Below, one piece after another: positions 1 to 7,670 of a DNA stretch of 13,188 nt (positions within the stretch are counted from its first letter, which is position 1; each line of letters starts with the position of its first letter). The stretch is from Euperipatoides rowelli (Eukaryota > Onychophora > Udeonychophora > Euonychophora > Peripatopsidae), in NCBI GenBank assembly GCA_003024985.2, contig PXIH01S0008181.1; one strand, written 5' to 3'. A program made the position numbers and the translations under genes. The notes under the pieces are model-generated. The model had not been told where the DNA came from and made no database searches. It was given only the letters and a program-made list of their open reading frames with translations.

Positions 1-185
1 ATTTTTCGTTTTTCCACTCTGGCACATTTATAAAAAAAACATTCAAGATTCTTTATATCAATTATTGGTACATATTGCAACCAGAACAAGGGAGTACTAA
101 ATATATTTATTAATTTTATCACGTAATAAGAAAAATTTTGATGCGTGGTATTACCCGCACCACGGTATTCCCACCACTTCCCCTA
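1..185 (+). repeat. Left arm of outer inverted repeat (about 180 bp)
   Basis: This segment matches the reverse complement of 13000-13179 almost base for base. Shared stretches include ATTTTTCGTTTTTCCACTC, TTCTTTATATCAATTATTGG, TACATATTGCAACCAGAACA, TTATTAATTTTATCACGTAA and CACTTCCCCTA. Differences are mostly substitutions plus a few short indels around 150-170. Similarity stops at 185, exactly where another repeat (186-545) starts. Base 1 pairs with base 13179, and the right arm has 9 more window bases beyond it, so the true outer end of this arm may lie upstream of the window. The outer terminal bases and any target-site duplication therefore cannot be read. It could be the terminal inverted repeat of a 13.2-kb element or one of two opposed copies of a dispersed repeat. 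The pairing itself is certain; the element interpretation is inference. Confidence 0.9.
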
Positions 186-545
186 AATAAAAGAAGAGGC
201 AGTTGAACATTTGATATGGTCATATGCCATTGGTTGGATTTGGATCATGGGAGTTGTGAAATTTGTCGCACTGACACTTGTCTGCTTTAGCAGGGCTTTC
301 AAGTAAATCAAACATCAATGCTCTAGGGTGAGTGGTTGAGGAGTAGTAAACCTTTAAATATACAGACATTTCTACAGACACTCTTATATCGAAAGTTTTA
401 AATTGATGTTCACATTATAGAAGTGCATGTTATGCTATTTAAATTTTAGCAAAAATAAATGAACCCAATACGGATGAAAAGGAATAATTCAGTTGAATGA
501 CCGATAATTATATTTATCTCTCTTTTAAAAGTCAGCTTCCCCTAG
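186..545 (+). repeat. Left arm of inner inverted repeat (about 360 bp)
   Basis: This arm matches the reverse complement of 4811-5172. Shared blocks in order include ATGGTCATATG, CATTGGTTG, GGATCATGGGA, TTTCAAGTAAATCAAACATC, GAGTGGTTGAGGAGTAGTA, GAAAGTTTTAAATT, GTGCATGTTATG, TTTTAGCAAAAATAAA, ATTCAGTTGAATGA, TAATTATATTTATCTC and CTTTTAAAAGTCAGCTTC. Identity is about 80% by eye, with several small indels. The outer end begins AATAAAAGAAG directly after the outer arm. The inner end is GCTTCCCCTAG, after which the two arms diverge completely. No open frame or splice-like structure is evident. The arm carries GGATCATGGGAGTTGTGA at 242-259, which is discussed as a possible factor-binding motif. Confidence 0.9.
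242..259 (-). promoter_or_regulatory. ACAACTCCCATGATCC motif, resembling a ZNF143/Staf-type site
   Basis: The reverse complement reads TCACAACTCCCATGATCC, and the matching part of the right inner arm reads TTACATTTCCCATGATCCC at 5096-5114. The core resembles the vertebrate ZNF143/THAP11-associated sequence ACTACAATTCCCA. The match is partial, and the organism is unknown, so binding is only a possibility. The motif core is well kept in both arms although the bases beside it differ. Confidence 0.2.
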
Positions 546-1042
546 TTAACTCAACTCTAACCTTAAATTTGAATTTTTTTTAATGCTTTCATTAATTGAT
601 TTATCTACTATTAGTTTCCAATTAATCAATAGGTCTAATTATATTACTATTGTTGTAAACTTTAGCATTATATTATTAATATTAATGTGAATTAAGTCAT
701 AGATCAAAACAAATGTATCACTTATAAAATACTACCAATACAAAGCTATTTCAAACTTTGTTTTGTTATAGACAATCGACACACACACAAAAAAAAAAAT
801 GTAGGCCACTAATTACAATTTGGGTATGACTTTGTGGATATAATTATTGTAACAGTCATCCAAATCAAGTCAGCTAATGGTTAGATTTGTTCATTCCTTT
901 AATCATTATTTGCATATATGTGCATTTTAACACACTATAATAATTTATATAGGCCATAGATACACGGTACTGTATATAAACTTCATTTTAAAGTTTAGAT
1001 GTTTTATGAATGCCTTCAACATCAAGCATAATTTTGAGCAGT
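546..1042. other. AT-rich non-coding stretch inside the inner element
   Basis: After the left inner arm the sequence is simple AT-rich DNA with stops in all frames. It includes a short CA/A run near 779-799. I see no gene, RNA or clear internal repeat. The first bases after the arm (TTAACTCAA, then AATTTTTTTTAA) loosely resemble sequence inside the right outer arm, which matters only for the junction hypothesis. Confidence 0.6.
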
Positions 1043-1059
1043 AAAAAAAAAAAAAAAAA
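1043..1059. repeat. Poly-A run of 17
   Basis: Seventeen consecutive A residues interrupt otherwise mixed sequence. The run supplies the lysine stretch of the 90-codon plus-strand frame at 1010-1282, which is a reason to treat that frame as fortuitous. A retroposed 3' tail is possible, but no recognisable body lies upstream. Confidence 0.9.
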
Positions 1060-1974
1060 GAAGTTTGCTTTGAAATGTCCGCAGGTGAGCTTTTTGTATG
1101 TTCTCATTATCCGCTTTAAAGTCCTGGGCAATCTTATGACATTTAACCAGAGACTAATTGCTTGCCGAGTTTGCAATCAAGCATTTTTTTTTTCCTTCAT
1201 CCATCCTCAAAGCAGCTTTCATTGGAGCGCCCCCGCTAGGTCAACCTATGAAATATTAACGAAGAAACACCTTCTTGAATAAGAATTGGTTAGCCAGGCA
1301 TTTTAAGTCAAAGCTTTTTAAAATGGCGCATGCAAGCAATCAAGTAGAAGATATGCCCCAGGTCTGGTAGTGTTGCGAGCTCTTCAGAGTTGTGTTTTTT
1401 GACATTTTATGGGAGAAACTATCTTTTAAGTGAGGCAGAAGTGCACAGTTCCTACCCATAATCCCTCAGAACATTTGGACTCTAGGCTGTATGATCACAT
1501 CTGTTGTTCTGCACTTGCGGGTACTAATGGGAAGATTAAACTTGTAACTGGGTGAAAATGAATTTCTCTAAATGAGGTCAGAAACTTCAATGATAACAAA
1601 ATCTCTGGCACTCCCAATTCATTATTAATTAATAAATATAGCATTAGATTTAAGATGGCTCCTTCTCAATCTTTTTTTATTATTTCTTTTTCCAAATATA
1701 CTGTGTATAGGTTACTGTTCATAAGTTATATAGCGTATCTATATATATTTTAGAAGCAATATTTTTTTATGACATCCCATTTGGATTGCTGCTAAGTATT
1801 TCTTTTTAATGGGATGGAAATTAAAAATGTATGCATCGGAATGGATTTATAGTTTAATTATTTATTTACGATACGTCGGTACTTTATTTTATTTATATGT
1901 TTTAACACTACAGCTGTGAATACAACAAGGGTTTGACTGAATCAATGTAAAACTTTAAAAAAATCTTTTTACTT
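1060..1974. other. Moderate-GC, unassigned stretch; no gene recognised
   Basis: From about 1060 to 1620 base composition is more balanced than in the surroundings, with GC-richer patches such as GGAGCGCCCCCGCTAGG (1223-1239) and a CCCATAATCCCTCAG stretch near 1456-1470. This could be the remnant of an older insertion or captured sequence. Neither strand gives a convincing protein. The plus-strand frame 1010-1282 reads through poly-A and poly-T runs and matches no family I know. From 1620 to 1974 the sequence returns to AT-rich filler. Confidence 0.5.
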
Positions 1975-2400
1975 TTTAAGTTAATTTTTTTTTTCTTTTT
2001 AAACATTTTTATAGATTTTTTTTTTTTTTTTTATATTATCCTTAGGAAAAAAAAAATAGATGAAAGTTTTAAGAAGCCTATTGTTAATTTCAGTTTCTGG
2101 AAGAATGAAAAAAAAAAACATTTTGACATTAAAATACAATCCTTTAATTGTAAAGTTTTCTAAAAAAAAAAAAAAAAAATTCTTCCTATTGCACAAAGTT
2201 GTCATTTAAGAAGACTTAAAAAAAACTGTAGAAAATAGTTCTTTTTTTTTTAAAAAAAAAAAAAAAATAAATAAGGTTGTCCTTGTATGTCCTAAGGGGA
2301 TTTTAAATTATTCATTTAAAGGCTTATGTAGCAAATGGGTGACTTTGCAAGAGGGTCGTTTTTTTTTTTTTACTAAAGAAAAAAAAAAAGATTTTTATTT
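1975..2400. repeat. Homopolymer-rich block of alternating poly-T and poly-A
   Basis: Within about 425 bp there are T runs of 17 (2016-2032) and about 13 (2359-2371) and A runs of 18 (2162-2179) and 16 (2252-2267). The last directly follows a T run of 10, giving a T10A16 self-complementary junction. Short mixed stretches separate the runs. This is low-complexity DNA prone to slippage and to sequencing or assembly error, so run lengths should be treated as approximate. The minus-strand frame across 1999-2205 is a phenylalanine/lysine artefact of these runs. Confidence 0.85.
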
Positions 2401-2830
2401 ATTTATTATTAGAATGGTTTTAGATATTATATCTCAAGAGCTTTTATAATCATTTCCAATAATCAATAACAATATATCTATACCTAATTCATTTCTTAAT
2501 ATACATAATTTTATTGTACAAATTCTGATCATTCCATTTTTCAGTTACATTTTTTTTCTAAAATAATTGACTTCCGTAGAAGACTTCCTTAGAATCTATC
2601 TCCATAGTAATCTAGTAAATATGAAATTGTTATTGTTTAATCATGTTTATTTATTGCGTATCTAAATATATGTATGTTCATTTATCAGTAACTACCAATG
2701 ATAGGCCTATATCAAAATTAATTCTCAAAATATGGTATGCATCTTGATTTAAAAAAAAAAAAAAACATTAAAAACATAAATAATAACAAACTGAAGCTTT
2801 TTAACCAATCACCAGGAATGGGAAAAATAC
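2401..2830. other. AT-rich non-coding stretch
   Basis: I find no gene or structured repeat. It contains one perfect ATAGGCCTAT palindrome at 2701-2710, which recurs at 7857-7866, and an A run near 2751-2764. It separates the homopolymer block from the AATACAAAATAC patch. Confidence 0.6.
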
Positions 2831-2990
2831 TAAAAAAAAAGTATTTGAAATACAATACAAAATACTTTTCTCCCCCCCCCCCGATAAATATTTAAATACA
2901 AAATACACAATGCATTCAAAATTAAAATATCTAAAATAAAAATAGACTTTTGTATTTTCAATCTTCTTGAAATACAAAATACATTATTTT
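2831..2990. repeat. AATACAAAATAC-rich patch with an 11-base C run
   Basis: The motif AATACAAAATAC or a close variant occurs near 2849-2863, 2896-2906 and 2970-2981, and once in reverse sense (TTTTGTATTTTC) near 2949. The patch also holds the palindrome GTATTTGAAATAC (2841-2853). C residues at 2872-2882 form an 11-base run that stands out in the AT-rich setting. Runs of AATAC/GTATT repeats in both orientations occur in ends of some hAT-like non-autonomous elements, so this may be a degenerate small insertion. That assignment is from general memory and is weak. The minus-strand frame over 2830-3021 has no family resemblance. Confidence 0.5.
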
Positions 2991-3202
2991 CATTTTTTTC
3001 TATGCATTTATTAACTTGCACTGTCTATTTTCCAGTTCAAATCTTGCAATCGATTTTTCACCCACTTCACATTATTGAAATTTGGTATATAGGTCCATTC
3101 CCGGTGACAATACAATATATAATCAGTCGTAATTAGTGGTGAAATTTTATTAACAACTTTTAAAAAAAATGGATTATAACTTACGCTGATGACTGAACGA
3201 TT

Positions 3203-4257
3203 GTAAAAAGCACTCATTAGACAAGAGTAAAGGGCACTCACTAGACAAGAGTAAAGGACACTAACTAGTCAAGTTTAAAAATGCATTCATTAGATGAGTA
3301 AAGGGCACTCACTAGTCAAGAGTAAAGGGCACTCACTAGATAAGAGTAAAGGGCACTCACTACTCAAGAGTAAATGGTATTCACTAGACGAGTAAAGGGC
3401 CCAACTAGTTAAGAATAAAGGACGTTAACTAGTTGAGAGTAAAGGGCACTCACTAGACAAGAGTAAAGGTCACTCACTAGACAAGAGTAAAGGGCACTCA
3501 CTAGACAAGAGTAAAGGTGCTCTTTAGACAAGAGTACTAGTGAAGAGTAAATGACACTCATTAGACAAGTAAAGAAAACTTACTAGACGAGTAAATTACA
3601 CTCAATAGATGAGTAAAGGGCTCTCACTAGTTAAGAATAAAGAGTGCTCACTAAATCAAGAGTAAAGGGCGTTCACTAGAAGAAGAGTACATGATGCTCA
3701 CTAGTTGAGAGTAAAGGGTGCTCACAAGAAAATGAGCACAAAGGGCTCTCTAGAAAACGAGTAAAAGGCATTCACTAGACAAGTAAAGGGTGTTCACTAG
3801 ACGCGTAAAGGGCATTCACTAGAATACAAGTGTAAAGGTTGCTCACTAGTCAAGACTCAAGAGTAAAGGGTGCTCACTAGAACAAGAGTACAGGATGCTC
3901 ACTAGATAAATAAAGGGTGCTCACTAGATGAGGTGCTCACAAGTAGACAAGAGTAAAGAGCTCTCTCTAGAAAATGAGTAAAGGGTGCTCTCTCGAAGAC
4001 GAGTAAAGAGCGTTCACTGGACAAGAGTAAAGGGTGCTCACTAGAACGAGTACAGGATGCTCACTAGATGAGTAATGGGTGCTCACTAGACAATAGTAAA
4101 GGGTGCTCACAAGTAGACAAGAGTAAAGGGCGCTCTCTAGAAGATGAGTAAAGGGCATTCTCTAGAAGACGAGTAAAGGGCGCTCTCTAGAAGACGAGTA
4201 AAGGCCATTCACTAGACAAGAGTAAAGGGTGCTCACTAGATTAGAGTAAAAGGCGTT
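3203..4257. repeat. Minisatellite, unit about 24 bp, roughly 40 to 45 copies
   Basis: The array is built on the core AGTAAAGGGYRYTCACTAG followed by a variable spacer (ACAAG, ACG, ATG, TTGAG, AACAAG and others), so units run from about 20 to over 30 bp. Up to about 3640 most units carry GGGCACTCACTAG; later units more often carry GGGTGCTCACTAG or GGGCGCTCTCTAG, so the array has sub-blocks that probably expanded separately. Each unit alternates GAGT and ACTC, allowing short stems. Because 24 is a multiple of 3, the minus strand shows an imperfect repeating LYSCLVSA-like peptide, but indels break the frame repeatedly and I do not consider it coding. The array lies wholly inside the 186-5172 unit and ends abruptly at a small inverted repeat. 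Confidence 0.95.
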
Positions 4258-4260
4258 GTC

Positions 4261-4355
4261 ATCTAAAATCACTGAAGTGAAAAGTAGAAAATAATTTTGG
4301 GCAGCTACACACTTATATGACTAAAATTATTTTTTACTTTTTAGTGCATTTTAGA
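4261..4355. repeat. Imperfect hairpin (about 35-40 bp arms) abutting the minisatellite
   Basis: The arm 4261-4300 starts ATCTAAAATCACT and ends AATAATTTTGG. The arm 4321-4355 is its near reverse complement, reading ATCTAAAATGCACT then AAAAAGTAAAAAATAATTTTAG when inverted. The left arm has a 6-base insertion (GAAGTG). A 20-base loop separates the arms. It begins 3 to 4 bases after the last satellite unit. It may be a miniature foldback insertion that set the satellite boundary, or a structural part of the larger element. Confidence 0.8.
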
Positions 4356-4810
4356 TAAAAGCATGAGTTTTAAAAATGTTTTTTTTTCATATATTTTATT
4401 TTTTTTATAAAGCATATAATATCTCGAATTAAAAATAAATCTTTTGGTATGTCATTTTTATTTGGGTTACATAATTAAAAAAACTGCAGCCTACTAATCA
4501 TCAATATTTTTACATTTTACAACTATTAGTTGAAAGTACACAGAGCTCATTTATGTGAGACTGTCTTTATAAAATTAATTTTTAAAATTATAATAAAAAT
4601 TTTTGAAACTTTTATATTTTTTGCTCTTAGGATACTTCTTGCCAGCTTTAAGTTTTGTCAAGTTGAATTTTAGTTAAATTACTTTTTAAAAAGTTTAATA
4701 TATCACTTTCTTCCATTTCAGAAATAAGTGTAATTACAGAAAGGATAAGTGTGTTGCTGTATTGTAGTAAATAATGGAAAAAACTGTTGTATGTTGACAT
4801 TATAATTATT
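4356..4810. other. AT-rich non-coding stretch before the right inner arm
   Basis: Simple AT-rich sequence with stops in every frame and T runs near 4379-4407. No gene, RNA or repeat relation to other parts of the window was noticed. Confidence 0.6.
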
Positions 4811-5172
4811 CTAGGAGAAGCTGACTTTTAAAAGAGATAAATATAATTACCAGTCATTCAACTGAATTAGGTTATTCCTTTTCAACTCCGTATTGGGTTT
4901 ATTTTTGCTAAAACTTAGATATCATCATAACATGCACCTCTACAATCTGAACATTAATTTAAAACTTTCAATATAATAAAAAAGTAGAAATGGCTGTATA
5001 TAGATAAAAGTTTGCTACTACTCCTCAACCACTCATCCTAGTGCAATGATGTTTGATTTACTTGAAATCCTGCTAAAGTGTCTGAGTGGCAAACATTACA
5101 TTTCCCATGATCCCAAAATCAACCAATGTCATATGACCATACCAAATGCTCAACAGTCTTTTTTTATTTATT
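4811..5172 (-). repeat. Right arm of inner inverted repeat (about 360 bp)
   Basis: In reverse complement this arm begins AATAAATAAAAAAAGACTG and ends CAGCTTCTCCTAG, paralleling 186-545 along its whole length. It differs from the left arm by scattered substitutions and small indels, for example a shorter segment around ACACTTTAGCAGG and an inserted TTATTATATTG-like stretch. The inner boundary is at 4811: the preceding bases (TATAATTATT) have no counterpart beside the left arm. After 5174 the sequence TAGTCTTAACCGTCACC resembles neither arm and is presumably host or outer-element DNA. Confidence 0.9.
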
Positions 5173-5174
5173 TA

Positions 5175-5557
5175 TAGTCTTAACCGTCACCCACTGACCT
5201 TAACTCCTACTAGGTAGTAAATAACTATGCCAATCCTAATGATAATCAAGAGGTACATCTGTGTATTTGGTAAAGGGATTAAAAACATCAGCAGGGGTTC
5301 AGTAAAAACACAAAAGAAAAGTTATCACTGTCTTATTAAATTATGCAAATTTCCATATATGAAGTAACTAAGGATCTATATATGACAACTAAAAACATAT
5401 CCTGAGCAATATTTACACAAGATACAACTAAATAACTAAACATAATCTCTTGAGCAATATTTTTAATGTAGAACCATAAAAAAATTCAGTTGAAAATGTT
5501 AATAAATAAGTTTAAAATTAATTAAATTGAATAAAGTGATAGGTGTATGTTTATCAG
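5175..5557. other. Unassigned sequence right of the inner element
   Basis: This should be sequence that lay next to the left outer arm before the inner unit arrived. It does not visibly continue the homology of the outer arms. A short imperfect direct repeat, TGAGCAATATTT, occurs at about 5403 and 5452. No open frame of note. Confidence 0.5.
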
Positions 5558-5624
5558 AGATTACTTTTGACGTTAGGACTTTGTTCAGGCCTGTTGTACA
5601 AAGTCCTAACGTCAAAAGTAATCT
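5558..5624. repeat. Perfect 27-bp-stem hairpin with 13-base loop
   Basis: Bases 5558-5584 (starting AGATTACTTTTGACG, ending GGACTTTGT) are the exact reverse complement of 5598-5624. The 13-base loop TCAGGCCTGTTGT contains the palindrome CAGGCCTG. There are no mismatches over 54 paired positions, unlike every other inverted repeat in this window. It could be a recent template-switch (quasi-palindrome) product, a small palindromic insertion, or a hairpin RNA precursor. No transcription signal helps choose between these. Confidence 0.95.
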
Positions 5625-6093
5625 GTTTTGTAAAAAGAGGTAGGGACAAAAAGTTTAGAAATGCCTTAACAAAGGACTCGGCCATATAACTGCCAATCAC
5701 GCCCACACTTTGCTTGACTTTTCCCCCCTCTTCACCATTCTGGAGTTTAGCCAGATTTTGTTTTTGTCTAATGCAAAGTGGCTGCTCTGCTTTGTTATTT
5801 TTAATTGGATCAGTTATAGAAAAATTAGTACTGCGGGTTGTTTTACACTCAATTGCGGACTGCTGACAAATGGATAATTTTAAAATTTAAAGTGTAAAGT
5901 TTTTATGTAAATATCAAAATTTTGAATGACTACCCTTGTCTCTCTCTTGCAAGAGACACAAGCTATGGAATTTCTCATTTGAACTAACCACACAGAATGT
6001 AATCCACCATCAACATAAAATTTCAAAGATCAGACTAACTGATATAAGAAGACTAGTCTGGTGAATAAAAATTTTTTTTAAGTCAATTTCCAG
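5625..6093. other. Unassigned non-coding stretch
   Basis: Sequence complexity is somewhat higher than in the flanking AT-rich regions (for example the C-rich TTTTCCCCCCTCTTCACC near 5719-5736), but I see no long frame and no match to other parts of the window. The end (TTTTTTTAAGTCAATTTCCAG, up to 6093) has the form of a pyrimidine-rich 3' splice site, which matters for the following segment. Confidence 0.4.
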
Positions 6094-6307
6094 AAGAATC
6101 TCTAAGAATATGTCTTCGTTCCCGACTCCTGAAGAATACCGACTGATGGCCATGATTACTATCGAGTGCATGGTAAAATCAGAAGACTACTGTGAAGCTC
6201 ACCCACATTAAATTCATCCACCCAGAATAAAAACTGTAAGAGTCAATTACAATGAAATGAGAATACGTATGCTTGCAGCTCGCTGGCAAACGCAGCCACA
6301 AGCTTAG
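6094..6307 (+). pseudogene. Possible interrupted coding remnant or exon (unknown protein)
   Basis: An ATG at 6110 opens a 33-codon frame starting MSSFPTPEEYRLM, with mixed, protein-like composition (acidic, Pro, Cys and Met residues and no homopolymer bias). It stops at TAA 6209-6211. The same frame continues for another 31 codons (including VRVNYNEMRIRMLAARWQ) to TAG at 6305-6307. A single stop inside about 65 otherwise plausible codons fits a decayed gene fragment or a captured exon. It follows a splice-acceptor-like TTTCCAG (ending 6093), and GTAAGA at 6236 could be a donor. Both parts are too short for statistical support, no domain is recognisable, and chance remains a fair explanation. 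Confidence 0.25.
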
Positions 6308-7255
6308 ATGAAAATTTAAACAAAAATTATTCAATCCTGTTAATTCCTGTTTTCTTAACTTTAAATTTTATACCAAGAACCAGTTTAAATAACGTTAAAA
6401 TTTATCTCGCAATCAAGTTTCCAGCTTTTGAATTCTACTAGACAAAGATGTCGATGTACTGTGTTAGCTTACAAATAAAAGTAGAAAGATTTTTAGCACA
6501 CTGTAACTTACATCACATTCTAACATCAATCATTGCAAATATAGCCTACACCCCTTTTCATTGTATAAAAGACAGAAAAATTTAATTATCCTATTTTTTC
6601 CACATTATTCTAGATATTTTAGTATAATATTTTTTACTTTAAAATGTATATTTTAAGAATACTTTATATAACAATTTTTATGGTACAGATGTGGGAAAAT
6701 AATAGTAAATGCCTGAGTTTTTGTGTACCAAAATATGCATTATAAAGTCATAGGGAAAAAAAGTTAAGTTTAAAGTAAGATAAAAAAATATATATTCAGC
6801 TAATAGTAAATTGCAGTAAATGACAAGCCCATAATAGCTTAGTAAATCACGCTATAGATAACAGAAGACCGGGCATCGCTGGGCAATTAAAAGCTAGTCT
6901 GCTTCCAAAAAATAATAGCGAGTCAAAATCATCCAAATGAATTAAAATATTACAAGAGGTTTAGAATACCCAATAATAAATGATAGACCAATAAATGGTG
7001 TTGAAAGTAAGAAAACTATAATGTTTAAGACTAAAATATATGGCTGGCTGGAGGGAATTTCGATTTTTAAAATATGATAATCTTGAAAGTATTAAAATTA
7101 AACAGATTATAAATGCACAAAATCTTGCAAGTAATAAAAAAAAGAATTAAAAAAATCATAAGCTTTAAATGCTCTAGCAGATATTTTATGTTTGCATGTA
7201 TCAATTAAAATTAATGTATCTGAATTAACAAAGGGGATCCAGCTATTTACATTGA
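6308..7255. other. AT-rich non-coding stretch; no features found
   Basis: About 950 bp of AT-rich sequence with stops in all frames. I found no inverted or tandem repeat, RNA gene or coding signal that I can support. Confidence 0.6.
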
Positions 7256-7277
7256 GGGTGGGGGCGGGGGGTGGAGG
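7256..7277 (+). other. G-rich tract (runs of 3, 5, 6, 2, 2)
   Basis: The tract is GGG-T-GGGGG-C-GGGGGG-T-GG-A-GG. It has three runs of at least three G plus two pairs, so it fails the strict four-run quadruplex pattern but could fold with a bulge or with two tiers. It contrasts sharply with the AT-rich surroundings. The minus-strand frame at 7107-7295 reads it as prolines and is not convincing. Confidence 0.6.
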
Positions 7278-7344
7278 TAGGTGCACTCTAAGCACGAAAG
7301 AAACTCTGACTCATACTATTTTTTTTACTGTTTTTTTGTACTTT

Positions 7345-7670
7345 AGTCTGTTAAAAGTTTTCAGATAATATTTAACTCATTAATGATAATTAGACCTATT
7401 AATATTATTATTATTTTAATTTTAAGGCAAATATTTACTTTTTCAGAAAGTAGGCTATAATGATCCTTTTAATATTAAATTGTTAAAAAAGAATTGTGAT
7501 TTTTTAAAATGTTTATTATATATACCTTAATCAAGTCTGTTAAAATAGTCCAGATAATATTTATACCAATAATAATAAGTAGGCCTATCATTTATTTTAT
7601 TTAAAATAAAAACCTATTTGTTCACCTTTTCAGAAAGTCATTATATACCAATATTAAACTTAAAAAAACG
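7345..7670. repeat. Diverged tandem duplication, period about 187-189 bp
   Basis: Copy one (7345-7491) and copy two (7534-7670) share, in order, AGTCTGTTAAAA, CAGATAATATTTA, a run of AATAATA-like bases, a TAGACCTAT/TAGGCCTAT element, TTTTCAGAAAGT and AATATTAAA. Spacing between matching points is 189 bp at the start and 187 bp at the cagaaagt block. Many substitutions separate the copies, so the duplication is old. No coding frame spans it. Confidence 0.75.

Larger units (their letters stand above)
186..5172. mobile_element. Putative non-autonomous long-inverted-repeat (foldback-like) element, 5.0 kb
   Basis: The unit is bounded by two roughly 360-bp inverted repeats (186-545 and 4811-5172) and carries AT-rich filler, a homopolymer block, a 1.05-kb minisatellite and a small hairpin. 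No frame inside resembles a transposase, integrase or reverse transcriptase; the longest frame (1010-1282, plus strand) is 90 codons and includes a lysine run from poly-A. If its ends are AATAAA...TTTATT, a TA dinucleotide lies on each side (184-185 and 5173-5174), but in sequence this AT-rich a TA flank is weak evidence. Long inverted repeats around tandem-repeat cores are known from foldback-type and other non-autonomous DNA transposons, so mobilisation in trans is plausible. Alternatives are two independent opposed insertions of a 360-bp repeat, or an inverted segmental duplication. No superfamily can be assigned. Confidence 0.6.

Noticed and set aside
1010-1282. The longest open frame in the window (90 codons, plus strand).
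   Set aside because: It spans a poly-A run giving consecutive lysines and a poly-T run giving phenylalanines, has no recognisable domain, and is overlapped on the other strand by a similar frame. Length alone is unremarkable.
1043-2400. Poly-A runs as tails of processed retrocopies.
   Set aside because: No recognisable transcript body, polyadenylation signal in a sensible position or flanking duplication accompanies any run. Poly-T and poly-A runs alternate, which fits low-complexity DNA better.
3967-4158. Minus-strand frame with repeated LYSCL-like peptide within the minisatellite.
   Set aside because: The periodic peptide follows automatically from a 24-bp unit being divisible by three. 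Spacer-length changes break the frame many times along the array.
3203-4257. CRISPR-like array.
   Set aside because: The unit is too short, the 'spacers' are only a few bases and mutually similar, no cas genes are present, and the setting is eukaryotic.
184-5174. TA target-site duplication (Tc1/mariner type) for the inner element.
   Set aside because: TA lies at both edges only for one of several possible end placements, and TA is very frequent in this sequence, so it is not evidence of a superfamily.
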